Source of the DNA: Viridothelium virens
Taxonomy: Eukaryota > Ascomycota > Dothideomycetes > Trypetheliales > Trypetheliaceae
Direction: 5' to 3'
Length of the DNA: 64,000 bases
Assembly (NCBI GenBank): GCA_010094025.1
Contig: ML991821.1
Span: 169,668-233,667, forward strand
Shown: positions 22,901-33,263 of the stretch, piece after piece
How the letters are laid out: every line of letters begins with the position of its first letter
Numbering within the stretch: position 1 is the stretch's first letter
The notes under the pieces: generated by a model
Seen by the model: only the letters and a program-made list of their open reading frames with translations
What the model was told of the DNA's origin: nothing
Database searches by the model: none
Program-made: the position numbers and the translations under genes

Positions 22901-23958
22901 TCGTCGAGCTTGAATGCTTTTTGTGTATATTTTGTCATCGCCGTCTTGTATATTTGGGCAAAGTGGGGATCGTTCAGAGGATACTTCGAGCTTTGATCCA
23001 GGTAATAGAGGCCCATGAGGACATTGGCGATCTTGGATTCAGGGTTAACTTCCAGCGCTCGCTGCCATGCACCCTTTGCATCGTCCTTGAAAGTTAGTTG
23101 CCAGAAACAGCACCCAATGCCAATACGGGGATCAGGGTCCGTAACATGTGGAGCTTGTTCGAGGACCATCTGGTATCCTTGTAGCGCGTCCGCATATCTG
23201 CCCAGAGAAAACTGTGCCCGCGCTTTTCCCATCACTGCCATCATATTTCTATGGTCGGCTCTGATAGCGCTATCGAAGGAGGCTGAAGCTTGTCGCAACA
23301 TATCGATCCGCTCTGCATCCTGACCAGTCCTCGAAGGTTGCGAAGCGCGAAGAAGGTAGAGAACGCCACGCGCAAGGTGGAGAGGGGCGTACGAAGGACT
23401 GATTCGAGAAGCGTCGTTAAGCGTGCTCGTAGCGAGCTGTAGATAAAAGTCTTTCGTGCGTGCCTCGGAAGCTAGTTGACCCTCTGCGATTTCATCATTA
23501 GCGATTGTCTCTTTCGCAGCCGGAGCGTGCTTTCATTCCCACAACCTACCAGGCTTCACCCTTGGTGCGTCCCTACACTTCCACAGATACAACCAACACA
23601 GAGCACCTAGCAAGCTCAATCTCTCTTCAGTTCCCCTCGTACCCCCCTTTTCCCTCAAGCTCGCCAAACCCTTGGTCACCATCTCAATAGCATGATCCAC
23701 TTTCCTCTGCTTTGCATACGCCAGTGCAATCACCATCCAGTATTGCTTCCCCACACTCTCTGATTCTAGGAGCGTGCATAGTTCGGTAGGGTCGTCCAGC
23801 AGCTCGACGAGGGAGATTTCGACGGCTTCATCCGCCGATTCGCCGGCGACGGGGATGTCAATCTGTGGAGGAATGTCGGAGAAGCGCGGGCGCGTGAGGG
23901 AGTCGGTGGTGTGGTGACCGTTAATACCATTTGCGACACCATTCTGTAGGGCTGCCAT
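19999..23958 (-). CDS. CTR9: PAF1 complex subunit CTR9 (TPR protein)
   Basis: Exons 23958-23550, 23483-21295, 21240-21106 and 21045-19999 give 1259 aa; introns are 66, 54 and 60 nt with GCTAAT/GCTAAC branch sites. The first junction reads APRVKPEGQLASEARTKDFY, which removes an in-frame stop. Residues about 55-900 are tandem tetratricopeptide repeats, for example AVMGKARAQFSLGRYADALQ, LLNNIACFHY and ALQLDPRNAYAAQGIG. The C-terminal 280 residues are highly charged: an Arg/Glu helix (REEEVRRREEVAAEQRRKIA) followed by alternating basic and Asp/Glu-rich blocks ending DPTAEDEE. CTR9 is the scaffold of PAF1C, which travels with RNA polymerase II and is needed for H2B ubiquitylation by BRE1/Rad6 and for downstream H3K4/K79 methylation. 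The large ORFs on the opposite strand are codon shadows of the biased C-terminus. Confidence 0.95.
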
Positions 23959-25272
23959 GGTCGTGGTGAAGCCTTAGCAGTGCAAGGAACGCGCTCGCAG
24001 TGGGAGAGCGCAGCGGTTTAGAAGATAAGTAAGTATGTTGTAGCAAGTCTAGGGCAACATTGCGCGGCAAAATTCATTGTCTAGAAAAGAAGTATGCCAG
24101 CAGTATATGGGAAGGAAAGAGGGCGTCCAGAAAGGGCTGGGCGCAGTATGGGACCAGGTGCTGCGATGAAGCTTTCAGAAGACGCGCATGAACCTTGCCG
24201 ATGATCTTGAAAGGACTGCAGTGGGCGGTAACGGCTGGCAGAATGCTCGTATTGTACTCTACTTCTCCTCCGCAAAATAGACCAACAGAGCTCCAATGTC
24301 AGCTAAGGGTCAAGCTGCTGAAACTTTCGATGGTACAGCCCTTGTGAGAGAGGCCTTCACCTCATACAACGACTTCCACGCAGCCAGGGACCACATGCAT
24401 TTTCCGTAGAATGTCCACCGCCAATACACGGACAGGCGTCTTGTTCCCCAGAAACCTGAGACCTATTACTGCTCCTCCTGCCACTCTTCCAAATCGAGTC
24501 CCACGAAACCAGTATCTCTTGAGCGGAGACGCTCATCACGACCGTTCGGACTCATAAGCTGTTGAAGTGGTCAACTCATCCAAAGGTTATGAGCCCGGAT
24601 AGCTCGCTGTCTACTGAGACTCGTTCAATCTATTAATGTCTCTTGCTGGAAGCCTCTGCGTCTTCATAAACATTCGTATAGGTTGACCGCCTCAACAGTT
24701 CTTACTTCCTTAGGCCTATTCCCATCTTCAAGATCTTCTAATGGTTCACATAGCCTCACGAAGACTTCGCACGGAGACATCGCGGCGTGATCAGAATCAT
24801 CAAGATCTATCCATTGACGTCACTAGGTATCGCATGACTTCTGAGACAAGGTGAAGAAAGGAAATGATAATGCCTGCCCATACAGTCGGCATACTCTTGT
24901 GAAGGACGCCATGCCTGCCTCAAAGGAGAATAAACCCGCGACTAAATTCATCCATGCCCTTCATTCAATCAACCAGGTCATCAAAATGTCTCCCCAATTC
25001 CTGCCTCATTCATCAACGTATCTGCGTACTGCTATATTTATAAAATTGTTTACGCCAATTAGCAATGTACGTCCGCAACCATGTTGCTCTCAAACCCCCA
25101 ATTCGTCCAGGGCCGTATTTCCAAGACGTGTGTAGGACTTTCCAAGCTCATGAGAGCTTGACCCAAGTGACAATCCCGGTCCTTAGCAGTGCATAGAAGC
25201 TGCTAGCCGTATACTTCTATCTTCTTCTTCTTCTTCTTCTTCTTCCTCTCCTCTTTCTTGTCTGCCTGTACA
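23959..25272. other. Intergenic stretch between CTR9 and CLA4
   Basis: 1.3 kb containing the CTR9 promoter and the CLA4 3' region (both minus strand). Only ORFs under 95 codons without motifs. A TTC microsatellite lies at its right end. Confidence 0.5.
25220..25245. repeat. (CTT)n microsatellite
   Basis: About eight CTT units in a row, followed by further C/T-rich sequence to about 25260. It lies just beyond the CLA4 stop codon (about 30 nt), hence probably in its 3' UTR. Confidence 0.85.
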
Positions 25273-28092
25273 TCAATGTGACGACTGCTTCCTAAATTTT
25301 AGGAGATCCGCCAGGCTCGCCAGAGAGCATCCATGTCGGAGGAATTCGTGTCCCATCAGCTCACTTGCGGTAGCCCTGCTTTTGACGTCAACACACAGGC
25401 ATACGCTTAGGAAAGCCTTCAATTCTTTGCTCAGCCGATCCGGCTTCTTCAATCTCGGCGTTCCGTTCGTAGCAATCAAATACAGTGCCTTAAGCGGTTC
25501 CTCATTGAGGTAGGGAGGCTCTGATTCAATCATTTCGATGGCCATGATACCGAGGGACCAGATATCGACTTTGGAACCATACTCCTTCTGCTTGACCACT
25601 TCCGGTGCCATCCAGTAAGGTGTACCGACCATAGTGGCGCGCTTGTTGCGTTGCTCGGTGAGCTTGGCGCAGAAGCCAAAATCGGTGATTTTGACATTGC
25701 CACGGCCGTCAAGGAGGACGTTGTCGGATTTGATATCACGATGAATGATATTCTGGGAATGAAGGTGCTCGAGACCTTTGCAAGTCTAGCAATCGTGTCA
25801 GTCTGAGGACCCAACGCTCGCATCAATGGTTGAATTTACCTCGAGGCAGATAGTTGAGATCTGATCCTCTTGAATTGCCGGATTATTGTCAATAATATCT
25901 GTTAATGCACCTCCCTCCATAAATTCCATCACTACCCATAATTCGCTATTCTCTTCTTGTAGAAATGCGTCCAGAAAATTGACAATATTTGGATGCTTGC
26001 TGTCCTTCATCACAATGATTTCATTCACGATCAACTCCTTACGTGGCTGATTACGTAGGTCCATCTGCTTGATGGCGACTTGGGCACGAGGTCCATGTTG
26101 ACGAAGTATTTCCCGTGCAGTTGCTGATGGCGCAGTGTCACGAATCCGCGCAACATAGACCGAGCCAGATGCACCTTGGCCAATTTTCTTCTGCTTGTTG
26201 TACGAGTCGAGGGGTCGGTCCTTGCTCACCACATCCCGTAGCCGAGCCATGACCTCTGCCTCAGTCATGCTGGACATGCGGACATCCTTGCGAGGCGGGT
26301 CTGCCTTTTTAGAAAGCGCCTCCTCCGCCTTACGTACACCGTCGGATGGCTGTTGATTTTGTGCTTGTTTGTTAACCACCAGAGGTTTTACCTGAGTGCT
26401 GCTATTTGGTGGAGCACGCTGCTGCGACTGGCCAGCGCCGTTAGCTGCACGGGCACCGTTCAGGTTGGCGGCAGTAGGAATTTTCGTGCTGGGCTGGGTG
26501 CGAGGCTGTGAGCTTGGCATAGGCTTGACGGCGAGGGGCTTCGAATATGGGGCGCCATTAGCGTTGGTCGGAGCGCCTGGCGCAGGCCGCTGAGCTTGGA
26601 CTTGACGAAGGGAGCTGGGAGTCTGTTGACGCTCCCGAGAAGTGTTGGGGGTCGAGGGAGCAGGACGTGTGGGATTGTAACGAGCTGGAGACTGGTTGGA
26701 GGTGGAAGATGGATCGGTATCTGCACTGTAACCCCCAACCTCTTGTTTGGCAATAGGCTGTCTTGTCTTTGGAAGTGATGCATTGTAAGCAGCCAATTCC
26801 TCACGCTCCCGTCGCTCATCTTCTTCCCTCTGCCGTTCACGTTCTCGTTGCTGTTGTCGGCGGGCCTCCTCCTCCTGCCTCCGCCGACGCTCGGCTTCCT
26901 GCTCCCGAGCAATGGATGCATTGTCCTGAATATCGATAGATCGTTGTGCAGTCGGTACCCGCTCCATTGGGGGTCGCTGAGGTGCTGCCGATGGACTTGG
27001 ATTCCGAAGAGAACTGTCGCTGTACATCCTGGGAAATCCATTCGGGGGTTGTGGTCGGGGAGGCGCTATGGAGGCACCACCACCATAGCCTATGTTGGCA
27101 GCAGATTTCTCGTTTGAAGGGGTAACTGTCGAGCTAGGATAGACTGATCCATCATCACCGCGCTTCACGAGCTTTTCAGTATAGAATTCGAGGACTTCCA
27201 GGACAGCCTTCGGGTTCTGCTTGTAGTCTTCTTTCGTGATGGCTGAGGCGGTCAGCAGGCGCTCCCATTCTTGCGGTAATCCCGTGAATGCGCCGCTATT
27301 AGGATCGAAGCCAACATGGACGCGGTGCGAAAATCCGGTTGGATGGCTTACACCACCCATACTGGGACAGCGCTCGTAGATACAATCAATCCAATCGTAA
27401 ACCTCATTATCGGTCTCGAGTTTGCAGACGATCACCTTGGTAGGGCCATCCTTTGGAGCAGGCGACGTCGTTCCCGAAGCTTGAGCAGTCCGCTCAATTT
27501 CAAACGAGTATGCGTGAGCCTCAGAACGTTGGACATTCGTGACGTCACGAAGCTGGATCGTGAACGACACTTTAGAAGTGTTGTTGCTCTTCAGGAAGTC
27601 CAGTTGGTGCTCTCGCAGCACCAAGAATCGATCTGACCAAAACTTCATGAAGCCGCCTTCCTCCCTTACCTTTGCCCACCCGTCCTTGACCACGTGGTAC
27701 GCCCCGCCCTCGCTGGAGGTTTGACGAAGCACGAGTGACGAAGATGAATTTGCGCTCGCGGGCGATATGCTTAATGCAGACATGTTTCCTGGGAGGTTAG
27801 TCACAGAGGGCGTAAGGGAAAGATTCGGTTTTGGCCGATCTGTAGGTGGACGAGGAGCGGGACCTGGGTTCATGAACTGGCCTGGGGTATAGATTCTTTA
27901 GAGTGTAGCGTTAGCACTGGAGCATCAGAGTGGGGGAGTGTATTGCTTGTCATCTCATTGTTAGACTGAGGGCTTCTTGCATCCTGAGTAATACAAATTG
28001 CTTGACTGGGCAAGGGCATGAGGCTGGGTTCTGCTCCTGCTATGCCAGGGTTTCAACTGAATGAGTACGTACTGCTGCGCTTGTGACGCCAT
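25273..28092 (-). CDS. CLA4: p21-activated protein kinase Cla4 (PH-CRIB-kinase)
   Basis: Exons 28092-28073 (20 nt), 27895-25840 and 25785-25273 give 862 aa. The 20-nt first exon is inferred. The frame reads IYTPGQF before the first ATG of the long ORF, which I recall as conserved in Cla4. A GCTAAC branch site and an AAAG acceptor lie just upstream. The only strong donor that fits phase 2 is GTACGT after ATGGCGTCACAAGCGCAGCA. Domains: PH about 75-185 ([16 protein letters not shown]); CRIB about 190-215 (ISHPTG-like [16 protein letters not shown]) for Cdc42/Rac-GTP binding; a Gln/Arg/Pro-rich linker; kinase about 570-850 with [35 protein letters not shown] and [10 protein letters not shown]. 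It should act at sites of polarised growth and septation. If the first exon is wrong, the protein starts at 27873. Confidence 0.92.
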
Positions 28093-28429
28093 GCTGGACC
28101 ACTGTACACAGGAGGAACGGCTCAGCGGCGAGAAGAGGGGATTTCGCGGTGGTCGTCGAACATTCACGCCAACTGGGCAGCGTCAGACGAGGGACTGTGT
28201 GAGAGTGGTTGCGACCGGGCCGTCGGCCTGCCGTACGGCCTTGACAAGTCAACTCGCTGGGCTGTTGTAATCGAATGCCGACAGATGACCAGAGACTCAA
28301 ACTATTAGATGCGTACAGGCAGGTGCGGGAGGTATCAGAAGCAGTTTGTCTTGGTACAGAAAGATGTGGTGGTTAGTACGGAGTACTTCGCCGGAGACAA
28401 TGAAAAGCGATGTTGCCGCCGCCGAGGCA

Positions 28430-28448
28430 GGGGGGGGGGGGGGGGGGG
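28430..28448 (+). repeat. Poly-G tract (19 nt)
   Basis: Nineteen uninterrupted G on the plus strand, flanked by CCGCCGCCGAGGCA and CGCGC. Length is likely to vary between isolates and to be error-prone in assembly. Confidence 0.9.
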
Positions 28449-28561
28449 CGCGCTTGGGGCAAAAGGGCCCGGAAGGGTCCAAGTCCAAATCCAGCGTAAG
28501 GGCTACTTGGGCTGTCAGAAGTCCGTCGTCAGGATGAGGGTGAGAGTGAAGACGAGGCTAG

Positions 28562-28602
28562 TACGGAGTACGACTGGTACGGAGTACGACTGGTACGGAG
28601 TA
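28562..28602 (+). repeat. Three TACGGAGTA copies at 16-bp spacing
   Basis: TACGGAGTA at 28562, 28578 and 28594, separated by CGACTGG. The spacing of the first two intervals is identical (16 nt). Confidence 0.9.
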
Positions 28603-28941
28603 CATATGGCGGAGATGAGGGACTTCACAATGGGAAAAGGCTTGAAAGCGAGGAAAGGGGTCGCTGCCGGAGGCTTTCTGCTGCTCGCGTCGCCTCCGTA
28701 GACCGTTTCAGATGGTGCGCTAACCCGACAGAGTCATCCACTCAAAACACCGAGGCCATCAATGTACGGTGGTACAATAGTCTACCTATTGAAGGATGCT
28801 TTCCACCGCAGCACCGCAGAGTATTCAAAGACAGACGCCGCCGGCAAATGCTATGCCAATACCACATGATCGCTCACATTATTGGCCAATGCTCCCGAAA
28901 ACCTCAGCCGCAACGCCCCACCCCACACATGATTATATTAC

Positions 28942-31109
28942 TCAATGACCATTCCTGCTCCTGGTACTCCCGTTCACCGTCGTCGGACGATCCATGTAGT
29001 TTTCCATGAAGCTGATATAATCGTACTTGGGTAGCTCACGATCTTCCTGCAAATCCGGCCCCATGTGGCTCGGCATGCTCTTAACCAGGTCTTCAATCAG
29101 TTCGTCGGGAATTAACGAATGACGCAGATCCAGTTCGGTGACGTAGGGCTTGTCTACAGTGTTAGCTGACTTTGTCTGGAAAATTGCCTCCACGGAATGT
29201 TATACACACCTTTCCATCCGCAACTTCTCTGAAACTTTCAAACACCTGCTCTGCAGTGTTCTGGTCCTCAGTTACTGCGACCATGAATCGGATAAACTGC
29301 TCAAAGGTGACAGTCGGTCGGCCCCCACTGGTCTCCAAAAACTTATCCTGCATCTCCTTCTCATCATACACCAGACCCAGACTAGCCAATGCTGCCGAAA
29401 ATTCCAGTTGTGATAGAGAATTGCTCACATCACGATCAAAGTGCCGAAAAACGGATTCAAATTCCTCCAATTGAATCGGTGTCAAGTTCGTCATGTTGCG
29501 CGCTACCATCTGATTCTCAAGAAAGGCCAGCTTCTTGTTCACGCTTGACTTGACCAGACCTAGCTCGTACTCGAGCTCGTCATATGTGTATGTGGTATAA
29601 TCATTTTCCTCGATATTCGCCTGTGTGCACTGTTCATCAAGCTCCGCCATCCGTTCCAGATATTGGTCCAGTGGTGTCAGATGCTCGCTCAGTTTCTTTG
29701 TATGCCGCAATTGGTCTTCCACCTCGCCCTCGAGCCCAGATATTGAGGTAGATACAGTGTGAAGCGTAAACGCGAAATCGTTGGCTCTTTCCGCAAACGA
29801 TCGCCGGAGCCAGTTCTTGATATCCCGGATCTTCTCGTTGATGACTTGGCTTCTGTCTCGCTCTGCCTTCACCAATTCTTCCCAGGCTCGATCCAGGGCT
29901 TCGAGGCTCAGTTCTCGCGGAGGCTCATAGGGTCTTAATCGATAGGTGCTCAGCTTGGTCTTGATATTCCCGAGTAAACCCACTAGATCACTCTTTTCTG
30001 CTACCCATTTCCGCTTGTGGTTCCTTTTGTATTTCGTAAAGGCATTCCACTGTTCCTTTGCATCTGCGTACGTGCCTTCAAATGTAGCTGTTTCCCACTG
30101 ACGTCTTTGCTCAGCAATTTGTCTCAGTAGCTCTTTCATGCGCTGCTCGAACGAATTTTGCATCTCCCATGCTCCCTGCATGTTCGAAACAAACTTCTCC
30201 ACTCGTCGACCGGCGTTCTCCACTCGCTCCATTTGGGAAAAAGCATGGAACCAATATGCAATGTAAGTCATGAGCGATCGTTCATCCGGTTTCGCCACAT
30301 CGCAGACATCTTCGACGTCGAGCAGGTCCGGGATGCCAATTTCCTTGGACGCAATATCGAATGCTAGCTGCATATTGCCTTTGTGATCGCTCTTGTCCAG
30401 TTTGTCGTAATCAATAAGGTCAGGACGATGAATATCCAGCAACGCGCAGAAAGCCAGCCCATCGTTCCAGCTCGCACTGAAATCCCTAACCTCTACTTCT
30501 TCGTAGCATGCCGTTTTCCTCTGACACCAAAGTAACAGACCCTCTTTCGCGCTCAACCCTTCCTCATTGATATCGCTGATTGTAAATCTTAAAATCAACA
30601 GCCACACCAGTCCAAGTATTATCTTCCGGTTCCCATCGACTACATCTTCGGCGCCGATGTTGTGTAATTGAATGGATCGATGAATCTTGATGAAATCGAG
30701 CGCCTTATTGACATTCTCGAAGCGCTGGACGCGCAATTTGGGGGACGCGGCGTACTTGCCAAGAGAGGTTTGCGAGAGGATTTCGATGAGGTGGATTAAG
30801 ACAACCTGTGCAACAAGCGTAATGAGATGAGTTTCGGTCTCTCCTGAAAGAGCTAACCACGCAGCAAAAGAGAGGCGCCATACGCGCTGGGCCGTAGGTG
30901 CAAACGAGAGAATTACTCACGCCATCAGATAGGTCCTTAGTTAGGTCTTTGATTTCGAGGTCACGGACTTTGATTTTGTTATTAAGCCTGAGATTGCAGG
31001 CGTCAGCCTGAGATTGTGATGAATCAAATCTTCGTCCAGCACAGATATCGCACCATTTGGTAAAGGTCTTCTCTTGCACATGAATCCACTTCTGTTCAAA
31101 GAGTGCCAT
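28942..31109 (-). CDS. Alpha-actinin (actin cross-linker)
   Basis: Exons 31109-31054, 30987-30921, 30805-29210 and 29148-28942 give 641 aa; introns are 66, 115 and 61 nt. The start MALFEQKWIHVQEKTFTKW is typical. Two calponin-homology domains (about 8-115 and 125-230) form the actin-binding region: LNNKIKVRDLEIKDLTKDLS, then LRVQRFENVNKALDFI, GLVWLLILRF, EGLLLWCQRKT and WNDGLAFCALLDIHRPDL. About two spectrin-like repeats follow to about 480. C-terminal EF-hand-like segments include FESVFRHFDRDVSNSLSQLE, where the first loop looks degenerate, and a Ca-insensitive-type tail (PYVTELDLRHSLIPDELIED). The protein cross-links actin at the cytokinetic ring and septa in fungi. Animal homologues have four spectrin repeats; this short rod fits fungi. 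It lies downstream of CLA4 on the same strand. Confidence 0.94.
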
Positions 31110-31852
31110 GCTGAAGATAAAGGCATTACAACATACAAGCTGAGGCGTTGATGGAAAGCCTGCTATAGCAGCAGCTCTGATTAAGTAAAGCAAGCCCGAA
31201 TTGAAACAAGTGTTGTTCAAAAAAGAATCAGGAGTAATGTCTGGGGAAAGGCAAGGTAAGGTAGGTTGTCCTGCTTTGTGAGTTGCCCTGCGTCGCCACT
31301 CCTGAGGGGGAGAAAGCGAAGATCCTGGTTCAAGGTAAACATGGCAACCGGCCCGCGACTAAGCAGGGGGGTCCCTGAGCATCAGAAGACCTTATCTTCC
31401 GAAACAGGTAGAAACCCCCCACCAAATAACTCCTGACCCCTTCTCCTTTCAACAGCAATCATGTACTGTACCCCTTCGCTCCATGACCGTGATATTAAAC
31501 GAGCACATGAACGTCATGTTTCACCGGGCAGTTCCTGCCATTACCCACGTGCAGGAGCTACTTGGTCGGAGTAACATCTGACATTTGAGCAGACCTTCGC
31601 AATAACTAGAAAACCGGTGGAAGGCCATCACATTCGTCTATACCCGCTATCTTAGAATAAAATAAAATAAAATAAAATAAAATAAGGAAGAACCGTGTGG
31701 ACCTTCCAAGTACCTGAGGAGGTGAGGGCTATAACAGCATTGCTATGCTGTGGACCGCAGAACTCCTTGAACTTGGCCTGACTCGGTCGACAGTTTGTAC
31801 TTAGTAGCGTCATACTAGTACAGAGCGACCAGCCAACCCAGTCTTCGGTCCT
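31110..31852. other. Intergenic, alpha-actinin promoter and cupin gene 3' region
   Basis: 743 nt without a supported gene. It contains an AATAA pentanucleotide repeat at 31656-31685. Confidence 0.55.
31656..31685 (+). repeat. (AATAA)6 microsatellite
   Basis: Six perfect AATAA units, 30 nt, preceded by CTTAG and followed by GGAAG. Confidence 0.92.
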
Positions 31853-32466
31853 CTACCCTGGAATGGGCAGAGTTGCGAAATGGGCCATGGCCTTCTTATT
31901 CAACTCTGGCCCGAACCCGCCCGCCTCCTTTTCCAAGTTGCTCAGCAGCTTGAAGTAGTTGATGTAAAACGCGGGTGTGAATGTATTGAAGAATCGCGAC
32001 TCCTCTCCAGTCGGATTGCTGAAGGTATGCGGAGACCGAGTAGGCACCGTCACATAATCACCTGCTTTAGCGTCGATGATCTTTTCAGTGGGATTCGAAG
32101 GAGTTACTGGTACGTGAAACCGAATGGTGCCCTGGGTGACTAGAAATGTCTCATCATGCATTTCATGCCAGTGCGCAGGAGGACCAGCGGTATGCGGCGG
32201 TACGATGAGCTCAACAGATCCGAGCCGATTATCTAAGAGGTTAGCAAAAAGAACATCATATGTTGAGACAGCGGTGAACTGTTCGTCAAGTGGAACCGTA
32301 AAGGCCAGTCGCGATGCGAGGTCTGAAGAGCAATCATACCAGTTCTTGAGCCATCTTCCATGATCCGTAGCGTCATAGGCCCGATTTTGAGTACCTCTCC
32401 CTCTTTTGCAGGCACAAAGTTCAGAGGTACATCAGGCACCGGAAGTGGAACGTTGCTTTCGGACAT
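31853..32466 (-). CDS. Single-domain cupin, quercetinase/dioxygenase-like
   Basis: Exons 32466-32340 and 32232-31853 give 168 aa. The 107-nt intron uses GTATGA and a CTAAC branch close to CTCTTAG, joining at GSRTDNRLGSVEL. Cupin motif 1 is GPPAHWHEMHDETFLVTQG (His63, His65, Glu70) and motif 2 is GDYVTVPTRSPHTFSN (His111), so the three-His/one-Glu metal site looks complete. The tail FFNTFTPAFYINYFKLL is shared with fungal proteins annotated as cupin-2 or quercetin 2,3-dioxygenase-like. Members bind Fe, Mn or Cu and oxidise small molecules; the substrate is unknown. An MFS sugar-type transporter lies 0.8 kb upstream on the same strand, so a joint catabolic role is possible but not shown. No signal peptide is present. 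Confidence 0.85.
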
Positions 32467-33263
32467 CTTAATAAGTGGAAGTCGAGGCGAAAGTCTAGAA
32501 TTGAGCAGGAAGGCTGTAGAATTTTATTCAAGACTAACTAATGGATCGGAGTACGAAAAAACGGTCTTGAAGATCGCCTTTAAATCTTTAGGAGCTTCAA
32601 AGAGCCACCGGGCACGCCGGGTACCAGCAGTAATCCCCACTTCTAGACCGCCGTGCTTTAATATCAGATTCGCAAGCCGATCAGTTCTGACCGTCGTATA
32701 GTTGGCGCCTGCAACCAGAAATGGCACAAATTAAACCGGTGTACAGGCATGCCACTATGGATTTCACGGCTTCGAGATTTGCAATCCAGGAGCCTCACGA
32801 CATTGGGCGAAGCAGATGTCGGTGCTCGGACACTAAGCAGAAGGCAGTCCCTAAAGACGACATCTTTTGACAAAAACGGGATTTTCCCTCGCATCGAGTG
32901 CGACAGCTTGCGACGTGCGCTAACGTGCTCCTTCGTACGAAGCTATTACATGCTAGCCGGGATGGATATTATCTCGAGCTCTTGCGAATTCCTCTAGTCG
33001 TTGTTTGCTACAGACCCTCGAGGAGATCGCTTTCATCGGACGTGGGCGGGTGCAGTACGGGGTACGATAGGGTACAGTGTATGACGGGTCCAGGGGAAGC
33101 CAGTTGCCAGATCCTTCCGGTGGCTTTATTCACGGCACCAGCCAACAGAACATCTATGTATGATTCGCCAACTAAGGATTGGAGGCATGAATCATCTTCA
33201 AAAAGTGCATATGGATCTATCCAGATATCTTCTACAAGTTAGGCCCACCCGACAAGATCATAA
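32467..33263. other. Intergenic, cupin promoter
   Basis: 797 nt. ORF 32524-32727 (minus, 67 codons, MPFLVAGANYTTVRTDRL...) has protein-like composition but no recognised family and no extension by splicing that I could find. I leave it uncalled. Confidence 0.45.

Larger units (their letters stand above)
28093..28941. other. Intergenic, CLA4 promoter and alpha-actinin 3' region
   Basis: 849 nt holding a 19-G tract (28430-28448) and three spaced TACGGAGTA copies (28562-28602), with another at 28377-28385. ORFs here are short and compositionally biased. No gene seen. Confidence 0.6.

Noticed and set aside
32524-32727. 67-codon minus-strand ORF upstream of the cupin gene
   Set aside because: Protein-like composition but too short and without family resemblance; could be part of an upstream leader.
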